DNA from: Lachnospiraceae bacterium
Lineage (GTDB): Bacteria; Bacillota; Clostridia; Lachnospirales; Lachnospiraceae
Length of the DNA: 64,000 nucleotides
Assembly (NCBI GenBank): GCA_025758065.1
Contig: CP107199.1
Location: forward strand, 1,888,501-1,952,500
Direction: 5' to 3'
The position numbers and the translations under genes were made by a program. Of this stretch, positions 7,090-14,730 are shown in pieces; position 1 is the stretch's first letter, and every line of letters begins with the position of its first letter. The notes beneath the pieces were generated by a model. It made no database searches and was not told where the DNA came from. It was given only the letters and a program-made list of their open reading frames with translations.

Positions 7090-7788
7090 ATGGGAAAATT
7101 ATACGGGATCGGAGTAGGACCGGGGGATCCGGAACTGCTTACACTGAAAGCATATAAAATATTACAGAAAGCAGATGTAATCTTTTGTCCGGAAAAGAAA
7201 AAAGGGGCGGGAAGCTTTGCTTTCGATATTATAAAAGAACACATAAAAGACAGTAAAGCCCGGATCGTAGATCTGGAATATCCCATGCATTATCATGGGG
7301 ATGAATTAAAAAAAATGTGGCAGGAAAATGGCCGCATTATCTCTGAATATTTAAAAGGTGAGAAAACAGGTGCATTTATCACACTGGGAGATCCTTCTGT
7401 ATACAGCACATTTATGTACACCCTTCCTTATATAGAAGCTTTTGGCACAGAGATAGAAGTGATCCCCGGGATCCCGTCTTTCTGTGCAGCAGCAGCTATT
7501 TCCAGAATGCCTCTTACAGCCTGGGACGAGGACCTGCTTGTGGCACCGGTACGGAAAAACAGCCCGGAAGACCTGACAAAGCTTCTTAAAGAACATGACA
7601 ATGTAGTATTTATGAAGCCTTCTTCTGATAAGGAAGCTCTCTTAACAGCCATCAAAGAAAGCGGACGGGAGAATTCCTTTGTACTGGTGGAAAAGGCGGG
7701 AACAAAGGAGCAGCGCCTGATCTGTGATTATAATGAATTAAAGGAAAATGACATTCCTTATCTGTCTTTGATGATACTTAAGGGTTAG
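7090..7788 (+). CDS. cbiL: Precorrin-2 / cobalt-factor II C20-methyltransferase
   Basis: This 232-residue protein is a SAM-dependent tetrapyrrole methyltransferase. It begins with the family motif LYGIGVGPGDPELLTLKAYKIL, followed by ADVIFCPEKKKG, ITLGDPSVYSTFMY and EVIPGIPSFCAAAA, all typical of CbiL/CobI. The enzyme methylates C20 of cobalt-factor II (or precorrin-2) in anaerobic cobalamin synthesis. ATG at 7090 was chosen over a TTG at 7060 because the family N-terminus starts there and AAAAGGA lies upstream. No other cbi gene is in the window, so it is away from any corrin cluster. Its 3' end overlaps the convergent AraC gene by 11 bp. Confidence 0.88.
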   Translation: MGKLYGIGVGPGDPELLTLKAYKILQKADVIFCPEKKKGAGSFAFDIIKEHIKDSKARIVDLEYPMHYHGDELKKMWQENGRIISEYLKGEKTGAFITLGDPSVYSTFMYTLPYIEAFGTEIEVIPGIPSFCAAAAISRMPLTAWDEDLLVAPVRKNSPEDLTKLLKEHDNVVFMKPSSDKEALLTAIKESGRENSFVLVEKAGTKEQRLICDYNELKENDIPYLSLMILKG

Positions 7789-8626
7789 AAGCAGTAAGCT
7801 GCATTTTTCTGCGGTATTCTCCGGGAAGACAGTCATAGCGTTTAAAAAAAGATTTTGCAAAAGCACGGCTGTTTGGAAATCCATTATTAATGGCAATATC
7901 ATTTAAACTGCGGTCAGTGTGGAGCATTTCGCGGAAAGCATATTCTGTGCGCAGGTTTAAAAGATAGGTTTTGTAGCTGATCCCTGCATATAGACGGAAC
8001 ATACGTGACAAATAATTGGGGGAAAATCCAAAGGTTTCAGCGACACTTTCCAGGGTAATAGGCTGGTTATAATGCTTCTTCATATAAGAGGTGATCCTGG
8101 AGAGACGGTCTAGGTGCCGTTTTTGCCGTAAGGTTCCCTCATCTGCTTCTGTTTTCATAAAATTAGTGGTCATTTGGTATAAAAGTTCGTAGAAAAGGCT
8201 TTGCATCTTTAAAAGATAAGTCTTTTCTTTTTTTGTATACACATGATACATTTGTTCAATAAGAATGGCCAGAGTACGGTTTTTCTCCTGGGACTGGCTT
8301 ATAAATACAGCATAGTCCTCTTTTCCCATATAAGGGGCAAAATAGGAAGCCGGGATCTGGAGAACAAGAGTCAGATTTGGCTTTGGTGCCTCAATGGAGT
8401 GGATCTCATTGGAATTGACGATGATCAGTTCCCCGGCACTTAAAGGCTGGGAATGATTATTAATATAAAATCTCAGTTCTCCTTCCAGGACCAGGAATAT
8501 CTCTACAGACTGGTGCCAGTGGTTAGCGCGGCGGTAATTGCCGTTTTTTCCTTCAAAAATAAAAAATTTGCAGGGAAGATCTTCGTTTGGCACGACCATT
8601 TCATAAGTAAAATCTTTAAGAGCCAT
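7778..8626 (-). CDS. AraC family transcriptional regulator
   Basis: This 282-residue regulator has an N-terminal cupin sensor (HWHQSVEIFLVLEGELRFYINN, near residues 37-60) and a C-terminal double helix-turn-helix (ITLESVAETFGFSPNYLSRMFR, then SLNDIAINNGFPNSRAFAKSFFKRYDCLPGEYRR). It is transcribed away from the xylulokinase cassette across a 165-bp gap that holds three GGATAAG repeats. It is therefore probably the sugar-responsive regulator of that cassette. Its ligand would be the pentose or deoxyhexose handled by the cassette, which is not known. Confidence 0.9.
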   Translation of the reverse strand: MALKDFTYEMVVPNEDLPCKFFIFEGKNGNYRRANHWHQSVEIFLVLEGELRFYINNHSQPLSAGELIIVNSNEIHSIEAPKPNLTLVLQIPASYFAPYMGKEDYAVFISQSQEKNRTLAILIEQMYHVYTKKEKTYLLKMQSLFYELLYQMTTNFMKTEADEGTLRQKRHLDRLSRITSYMKKHYNQPITLESVAETFGFSPNYLSRMFRLYAGISYKTYLLNLRTEYAFREMLHTDRSLNDIAINNGFPNSRAFAKSFFKRYDCLPGEYRRKMQLTASNP

Positions 8627-8680
8627 TGGGCAGTCCTCCTTTTACAGATAAAATATACCATATAATGATAAAATATAAAA

Positions 8681-8746
8681 GGATAAGAAAGTGACATTAT
8701 AAGGATAAGAATTGCTCTGGAATGATAGTTTAGGATAAGTTATAAT
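8681..8746 (+). promoter_or_regulatory. Three GGATAAG direct repeats and a -10 box upstream of the sugar operon
   Basis: GGATAAG occurs at 8681-8687, 8703-8709 and 8733-8739, with start-to-start spacings of 22 and 30 bp (about two and three helical turns). The last copy ends 1 nt before a perfect -10 TATAAT at 8741-8746. No good -35 is present at the right distance (TGGAAT). This is the layout expected for an AraC-type activator bound next to an activator-dependent promoter. Confidence 0.6.
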
Positions 8747-8791
8747 CATTTTAGAATATAGTTGGCTTAGAGAAGGGAGAATCGGGGGATC

Positions 8792-10318
8792 ATGAATTAT
8801 CTCTTGGGAATTGATGTGGGGACTTCCGCAACAAAGACAGTGCTGTTTGATGAAAATGGAAGAGTGACCGCCTCTGCTTCACAGGAATATCCGTTGTATC
8901 AGCCAGAGAACGGATGGGCAGAGCAGAGGCCTGAGGACTGGGCAGATGCAGTTCTTAATACTATAAAAGAAGTTATTTCCCAGTCAGGCGCAGGCAAAGA
9001 TGACGTAAAGGGGATCGGTATTTCCGGACAGATGCATGGTCTGGTCATGTTAGATGAGATGGGAGAAGTGATCCGTCCATCTATTATATGGTGCGACCAG
9101 AGGACCGGAGCAGAGGTAGAGGACATGTTAAAGATCATGCCCAGGGAAGAATGGATCCGGATTACTGCAAATCCGCCGCTGACCGGCTGGACTGCTGCAA
9201 AGATCCTCTGGGTACGGAAGAATGAGCCGGAAAATTATAACCGCTGCCGTCATATTTTACTGCCCAAGGATTATATCCGTTACATATTGACAGGTGTATT
9301 TGCCACAGAAGTTTCTGATGCAAGCGGTATGCAGCTTTTAGATGTTCCGGGCCGCTGCTGGTCAGATGAAGTGCTGAAAGCATTAAACATTGATAAGGAT
9401 CTTTTAGGAAAGGTATATGAATCCTGTGAAGCAACAGGGACATTGCTTGCAGATGTGGCAAAAAGGACAGGTCTTTCTGAAAAATGTATGGTAGCAGGCG
9501 GTGCCGGTGACAACGCAGCAGCAGCAGTGGGAACCGGTGTTGTAAAAGACGGGACTGCCTTTACAACCATTGGTACCTCAGGTGTTGTATTTGCCCATAC
9601 CAGCAAGCCTGCCATTGATCCAAAGGGAAGGATCCATACCTGTTGTTGCGCAGTACCAGGTGCATGGCATATGATGGGCGTGACCCAGGCAGCAGGTCTT
9701 TCTTTAAAATGGTTCAAGGATCAGTTCTGCCAGGATCTGGTAAAAGAGGCAGAGGAAAAGGGCGCAGATGTATATGACCAGATCAATAAAGATGTGGCAG
9801 CTGTAGCACCGGGAAGCAACCGTCTGTTGTATCTTCCTTATTTAATGGGAGAAAGGACTCCTCACCTTGATCCGGACTGCAGAGGCGTATTTTTCGGACT
9901 GTCTGCTATCCATACAAGAAAGCATCTGCTGCGGGCCATCATGGAAGGTGTTGCATATTCTCTCTGTGACTGCAATGAGATACTTAAGGAAATGGGGATC
10001 CGGGTAGACTGTATGAAAGCCTGCGGAGGCGGTGGAAAAAGCCCGGTATGGCGTCAGATGTTAGCAGATCTGTACAACTGTTCTGTGGAACGTGTAGTGC
10101 AGGATGAAGGCCCGGCATTGGGAGCTGCCATTTTAGCAGGTGTTGCCTGCGGTATTTATGAAAGTGTGGAAAAGGCATGTGACCAGCTGATCACATCCAG
10201 GGACAGCACAGACCCAAAGGCAGAAGAAGTGGCTGTTTATGAAAAATATCACAGACTGTACCAGAAAGTGTATACAAGTCTGAAAAATGATTATAAGGAG
10301 CTGGCAGAATTATCATGA
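8792..10318 (+). CDS. xylB: Xylulokinase-like FGGY carbohydrate kinase
   Basis: This 508-residue kinase has both FGGY lobes: the N-terminal phosphate loop (LLGIDVGTSATKTVLFD), the xylulokinase pattern GISGQMHGLVMLD, WCDQRTG, and the C-terminal ATP-site motif KACGGGGKSPVWRQMLAD with GPALGAAILAG. It phosphorylates a ketopentose, most simply D-xylulose, for entry into the pentose phosphate pathway. It overlaps the next gene by 4 bp. A family-typical isomerase two genes on completes an isomerase-kinase pair. Because that isomerase is FucI/AraA-like rather than XylA-like, the natural substrate may be a ketose other than xylulose. Confidence 0.88.
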   Translation: MNYLLGIDVGTSATKTVLFDENGRVTASASQEYPLYQPENGWAEQRPEDWADAVLNTIKEVISQSGAGKDDVKGIGISGQMHGLVMLDEMGEVIRPSIIWCDQRTGAEVEDMLKIMPREEWIRITANPPLTGWTAAKILWVRKNEPENYNRCRHILLPKDYIRYILTGVFATEVSDASGMQLLDVPGRCWSDEVLKALNIDKDLLGKVYESCEATGTLLADVAKRTGLSEKCMVAGGAGDNAAAAVGTGVVKDGTAFTTIGTSGVVFAHTSKPAIDPKGRIHTCCCAVPGAWHMMGVTQAAGLSLKWFKDQFCQDLVKEAEEKGADVYDQINKDVAAVAPGSNRLLYLPYLMGERTPHLDPDCRGVFFGLSAIHTRKHLLRAIMEGVAYSLCDCNEILKEMGIRVDCMKACGGGGKSPVWRQMLADLYNCSVERVVQDEGPALGAAILAGVACGIYESVEKACDQLITSRDSTDPKAEEVAVYEKYHRLYQKVYTSLKNDYKELAELS

Positions 10319-10938
10319 TCAAACAGATAAGTGTAATGGATACGGAATTTAAAAAGTACGGCAAGGTCATCGAAGGCTATGACCTGAAAGAAATTTTACA
10401 GAAAATGGAAGAAACCCCATGTCCGGATGATGTGGTGTATGTGGCTTCCGTAAAGGAACTGGAAGAGTTAAAGATCGCAGAAGAACTGGCAGACGGGGTT
10501 TACGGTCAGATGCCTGTCCAGATCGGTTACTGTAACGGACATAACCGCAGATTAAATGCACTGGAATATCACAGGGATTCAGAGATTAATATTGCAGTCA
10601 CGGATATGGTACTGTTTTTGGCCAAAGAAGAGGAAATAGAAGATGATCATACATTGGATACATCTAAGGTAAAAGCATTTTTTGTTCCGGCAGGTATTAT
10701 GATCGAAGTGTATGCAACTACTCTTCATTATGCGCCATGTCAGACCAGTGCTAAAGGTTTCCGCTGCGTAGTGGTCCTTCCAAAGGGGACAAACGGTGAA
10801 TTAAGCCACAGACCGGAAAATAAGAGTGGTGAAGAGAAACTGTTGGCAGCTGTGAATAAATGGCTTATCGGCCATGAAGAAGGCGGACTTCCTGAGGGCA
10901 GTTTTATTGGACTGAAAGGTGAAAATATAGAAGTTTAA
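10315..10938 (+). CDS. DUF4867 family protein (cupin-like)
   Basis: This 207-residue protein matches the DUF4867 pattern as I know it: VYVASVKELE, QMPVQIGYCNGHNRRLNALEYHRDSEINIA, FFVPAGIMIEVYATTLHYAPCQ. The His/Glu placement (HNRRLNALEYHRDSE and LHYAPC) resembles a small cupin related to ureidoglycolate lyase. The ATG overlaps the xylB stop, so the proteins are made together. A plausible role is a sugar epimerase/mutarotase or a lyase in the same pathway, but no reaction has been established to my knowledge. Confidence 0.75.
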   Translation: MIKQISVMDTEFKKYGKVIEGYDLKEILQKMEETPCPDDVVYVASVKELEELKIAEELADGVYGQMPVQIGYCNGHNRRLNALEYHRDSEINIAVTDMVLFLAKEEEIEDDHTLDTSKVKAFFVPAGIMIEVYATTLHYAPCQTSAKGFRCVVVLPKGTNGELSHRPENKSGEEKLLAAVNKWLIGHEEGGLPEGSFIGLKGENIEV

Positions 10939-11035
10939 AAGGCAGAATTACAAAAACATTAGAAAGAGCATAGGGGCATTAAGAGAATAAATAAGGGCTG
11001 TGGTGAAGCAGACCTGTAAATATGGAGGAAAAAAC

Positions 11036-12523
11036 ATGTTTGAGAATATCCCGAAAGTAAAAATTGGCATTGTGGCAGTCAGCCGTGACTGTTTCCCGGA
11101 GTCTTTATCTGTAAACCGCAGAAAAGCCCTGGTAGATGCTTACAAGGCAAAATATGAGGCAGAGGACATTTATGAGTGCCCGGTCTGTATCGTAGAGAGT
11201 GAGATCCATATGGTACAGGCATTAGAAGATATTAAGAAAGAGGGCTGCAATGCTTTAGTTGTTTATCTTGGAAACTTCGGTCCCGAGATCTCTGAAACAT
11301 TACTTGCAAAACACTTTGAAGGGCCAAAGATGTTTGTTGCAGCAGCAGAAGAGACCGGAAATGATCTGGTATCCGGCAGAGGTGATGCATACTGCGGTAT
11401 GTTAAATGCAAGCTATAACCTTCAGCTGCGAAATATCAAGGCTTATATCCCTGAATATCCTGTAGGAACGGCAGCAGAATGTGCAGATATGATCCATGAT
11501 TTCCTGCCAATTGCAAGAACCGTTATTGGTCTGTCGGATCTGAAGATCATCAGCTTTGGCCCAAGACCGTTAAATTTCCTGGCATGCAATGCCCCGATCA
11601 AACAGCTGTATAACCTTGGGGTTGAGATTGAAGAAAACTCAGAGCTGGATCTGTTTGAAGCGTTTAATAAGCATGCAGGTGATCCAAGAATTGCAGAAGT
11701 AGCAGCAGATATGGCAGCAGAGCTGGGAGAAGGAAATAAAAAGCCTGAGATTCTGGCAAAGCTGGCCCAGTATGAGCTTACTTTATCAGACTGGATCCGT
11801 GACCACAGAGGCTGCCGCAAATATGTTGCCATTGCAGGAAAATGCTGGCCTGCATTCCAGACCCAGTTTGGCTTTGTCCCCTGTTATGTAAACAGCCGCC
11901 TGACCGGACGCGGCATTCCAGTGTCCTGTGAAGTAGATATTTATGGTGCATTAAGTGAATTTATCGGAACCTGTATCAGCCAGGATGCAGTAACCCTTTT
12001 AGATATTAACAACTCTGTACCGGAAGACCTTTACAATGAGGATATCAAGGGTAAATTTAACTATGATTTAAAGGAGACTTTCATGGGCTTCCATTGTGGA
12101 AATACCAACTCAGGGAAGCTGGCATTCTGTGAAATGAAGTATCAGTTCATAATGGCCCGTTCTCTTCCGGAAGAAGTTACACAGGGAACTCTGGAAGGTG
12201 ATATCATGCCTGGTGATATTACGTTTTACCGTTTACAGAGTACAGCTGACAACATTCTGCGCGCTTATGTAGCACAGGGCGAGGTACTGCCAGTGGCAAC
12301 CCGGTCATTTGGTTCCATCGGCATCTTTGCAATTCCCCAGATGGGACGTTTCTACCGTCATGTACTGATCGAGAAGGGCTTCCCGCATCACGGTGCAGTT
12401 GCATTCGGTCACTTCGGCAAGAGCCTGTATGAGGTATTTAAGTATATTGGCGTTGATGTAGAAGAGATCGGCTTTAACCAGCCGGCAGGAATGCTTTATA
12501 AGACAGAAAATCCATTTACATAA
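11036..12523 (+). CDS. L-fucose/L-arabinose isomerase family protein
   Basis: This 495-residue protein resembles the FucI/AraA-type sugar isomerase superfamily (KIGIVAVSRDCFPESLSVNRR near the N-terminus, NALVVYLGNFGPEISETLL, VAIAGKCWPAFQTQFGFVPC, and a C-terminal TRSFGSIGIFAIPQMGRFYRHVLIEKGFPHHGAVAFGHFG). These Mn-dependent enzymes interconvert aldoses and ketoses. ATG at 11036 was chosen for the GGAGG 8 nt upstream; an upstream GTG at 11000 has no such site. It is the last gene of the kinase-DUF4867-isomerase cassette and is followed by a strong terminator. No sugar transporter is adjacent. Confidence 0.82.
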   Translation: MFENIPKVKIGIVAVSRDCFPESLSVNRRKALVDAYKAKYEAEDIYECPVCIVESEIHMVQALEDIKKEGCNALVVYLGNFGPEISETLLAKHFEGPKMFVAAAEETGNDLVSGRGDAYCGMLNASYNLQLRNIKAYIPEYPVGTAAECADMIHDFLPIARTVIGLSDLKIISFGPRPLNFLACNAPIKQLYNLGVEIEENSELDLFEAFNKHAGDPRIAEVAADMAAELGEGNKKPEILAKLAQYELTLSDWIRDHRGCRKYVAIAGKCWPAFQTQFGFVPCYVNSRLTGRGIPVSCEVDIYGALSEFIGTCISQDAVTLLDINNSVPEDLYNEDIKGKFNYDLKETFMGFHCGNTNSGKLAFCEMKYQFIMARSLPEEVTQGTLEGDIMPGDITFYRLQSTADNILRAYVAQGEVLPVATRSFGSIGIFAIPQMGRFYRHVLIEKGFPHHGAVAFGHFGKSLYEVFKYIGVDVEEIGFNQPAGMLYKTENPFT

Positions 12524-12553
12524 AAACATATCCGATGTCCGATTTGTGAATTT

Positions 12554-12597
12554 GTCCCCTTTCTGTGGAAGTTTTGCCACAGAAAGGGGACTTTTTT
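12554..12597 (+). terminator. Strong intrinsic terminator after the sugar operon
   Basis: A perfect 15-bp stem (12554-12568 with 12577-12591, CCCCTTTCTGTGG type) with an 8-nt loop is followed by six T. It also argues against a start for the next gene at 12565, which would fall inside the stem. Confidence 0.92.
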
Positions 12598-12687
12598 CGA
12601 TTTACAGGTGCCACACTTGCATCAGAGCCGCTGTTTCGCTATACTAATATAGCTGTGGATCATTTGCAGGAATATGAGGTTTACATC

Positions 12688-14682
12688 ATGAAATACCAGA
12701 TAAAAGACGGCACCGTTACCTTAGGCGGTGAAACTATATTATCCCATATTGATTTTGAAATACAGGGAAATCAGAAAATTGCAGTAGTTGGAAGAAATGG
12801 CGCGGGAAAGACTACGCTTTTGCGGCTGATCGCAGGAGAGTTGAGCCTGGACCGGGATGACAGACGTCAGGGACCGGGGATCCTGGCTTCCAGACAGCTG
12901 ACGGTGGAGATGCTTGGACAGCAGGCTTTGGCAGAGGAAGAACGGACAGTAGAAGAGCTTATGATGCTTCATTGTCCTGCGAAAGGCCTTTTTGACAGGG
13001 AACGTTTTGAATATGAGCGGGAATATGACACCCTTTTTACAGGTCTGGGATTTCAGAAAGAGGACAAAAAGCGTTCTGTAGCAGCCTTTTCCGGAGGCCA
13101 GAAGACTAAGATCGCCCTGATCCGGCTTCTTCTTCAAAAGCCGGATCTGTTATTGCTGGATGAGCCTACGAACCATCTGGATATGGAAACAGCCTGCTGG
13201 CTGGAAGGTTATCTGAAGCAGTATCAGGGAGCTGTAGTCATGGTCAGCCACGACCGCTTTTTTATGGACCGTACTGCGGATATTATTTATGAACTGGATC
13301 AGGGGAAGATCACCCGGTATCCGGGAAATTATACCCAGTATCGTGAACAGAAACGTAAAAACTATGGGATCCAGATGAAGTCATATCTGCGCCAGCAGGA
13401 GGAGATAGAACGTCAGGAAGAACTGATCAAAAGGTTTAAAAATAAGCCTTCAAAGGCCGCTTTCGCCCGTTCTAGGAAGAAGATATTAGAGCGGATGCAT
13501 CCTGTGGAAAAGCCAAGGGAAGATATGGCACATATTTTTACAGGGACGATCACTCCGCTGGTATCAGGAAGTAAGTGGGTCTTTGAAGCAGAGCATTTAA
13601 AGATCGGTTATGATAAACATCCCCTGTTAGAACTGAGCCTGCGTATACGCAAAGGCCAGAAGATCGGGATTTTAGGTGTAAATGGTTCCGGAAAAACTAC
13701 ATTTTTAAAGACAGTGGCAGGTTTCCTGCCTGCTGTAGCAGGAGACTGTTCACTGGGAAATAATATTACCATTGGATATTTTGACCAGTATTCAGCGGCG
13801 ATCCAGTCAGAAAAAACAGTGGTGGAGCATTTTTCAGACCTGTTTCCGTCTCTGACGGATAAGGAAGTGAGGACTATTTTAGGCGCCTATCTTTTTAAAG
13901 GGAAGGATGGTGCAAAACGGGTGGATGACCTGTCCGGTGGTGAAAAAGCAAGGCTGGTACTGGCAGAACTTTTGCAGAGCCGGCCAAATTTTCTGATCCT
14001 GGACGAGCCCACCAACCATATGGACATTCAGGCAAAGGAGACCCTGGAATCAGCATTCCAGGCATATGAAGGCACCATTCTTTTTGTATCCCATGACCGG
14101 TATTTTATCCGCCAGGTAGCCAGGTCTGTGCTTATTTTTGAAAATAACGCTGCTTTTTATTATCCTTTTGGATATGAGCATTATCTGGAGCGGAAGGAAA
14201 AAGAAGCTTCCGGAGAGCCTTTGGCGGCCCGTATCAAAGCAGAGGAACAGGCACTGATCGAAGGTTTAAAAGCTGTGCCAAGGGCAGAACGTCACAGGCT
14301 GCGGGAAATCCCGGAGGAAGAAGCTTATGAACAGTGGAGACTGCGCCTGGCTGCAGAGGCCATAGAAAATGCTGCAGAGCGTGCAGAAGCAATATATCAG
14401 CAGATTCTGGAAAAAAATGGAAATAGAGAAGAATGGGAGCTGGAACACTGGTGTGAGACAGCAGATGCTGAAAATAAGCAGTTTTGTTCTGGGGACAGGA
14501 AAGAACCGGCAGAGGGAGAAATGGCTGCTCTTACAGAGCAATATGAAACTGCCCAGTCTGCATGGAAGGATGCCTGTCTTTTCTGGTACGATATCTGGTG
14601 TGAATCTCATCAGGAACCAGAGCCGTTCAGTACAGACGGCCCTGGAACGTCAGATTTCAAACAAGCAGAGGCACAGGATTAA
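12688..14682 (+). CDS. ABC-F family ATPase (ribosome-associated type)
   Basis: This 664-residue soluble protein has two ABC domains and no membrane segment, as in the ABC-F family that acts on the ribosome. Domain 1 has Walker A VGRNGAGKTT, signature FSGGQKTKIAL and Walker B LLLLDEPTNHLD. The linker (SYLRQQEEIERQEELIKRFKNKPSKAAFARSRKK) is the P-site tRNA interaction region. Domain 2 has GVNGSGKTT, LSGGEKARLVL and LILDEPTNHMD. A charged C-terminal extension of about 140 residues (from roughly residue 520) is longer than in most housekeeping members. ATG at 12688 follows GAGGT. A housekeeping translation factor or an antibiotic-protection protein are both possible. Confidence 0.85.
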   Translation: MKYQIKDGTVTLGGETILSHIDFEIQGNQKIAVVGRNGAGKTTLLRLIAGELSLDRDDRRQGPGILASRQLTVEMLGQQALAEEERTVEELMMLHCPAKGLFDRERFEYEREYDTLFTGLGFQKEDKKRSVAAFSGGQKTKIALIRLLLQKPDLLLLDEPTNHLDMETACWLEGYLKQYQGAVVMVSHDRFFMDRTADIIYELDQGKITRYPGNYTQYREQKRKNYGIQMKSYLRQQEEIERQEELIKRFKNKPSKAAFARSRKKILERMHPVEKPREDMAHIFTGTITPLVSGSKWVFEAEHLKIGYDKHPLLELSLRIRKGQKIGILGVNGSGKTTFLKTVAGFLPAVAGDCSLGNNITIGYFDQYSAAIQSEKTVVEHFSDLFPSLTDKEVRTILGAYLFKGKDGAKRVDDLSGGEKARLVLAELLQSRPNFLILDEPTNHMDIQAKETLESAFQAYEGTILFVSHDRYFIRQVARSVLIFENNAAFYYPFGYEHYLERKEKEASGEPLAARIKAEEQALIEGLKAVPRAERHRLREIPEEEAYEQWRLRLAAEAIENAAERAEAIYQQILEKNGNREEWELEHWCETADAENKQFCSGDRKEPAEGEMAALTEQYETAQSAWKDACLFWYDIWCESHQEPEPFSTDGPGTSDFKQAEAQD

Positions 14683-14730
14683 AACAGCTTTGTAAACTTA
14701 TTTTGGCACCTTTGGCATTATCATAGGGGC

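Noticed and set aside
12565..12687. A longer start for the ABC-F gene
   Set aside because: The extra codons fall inside the terminator stem of the previous operon, and a better ribosome binding site precedes ATG 12688.
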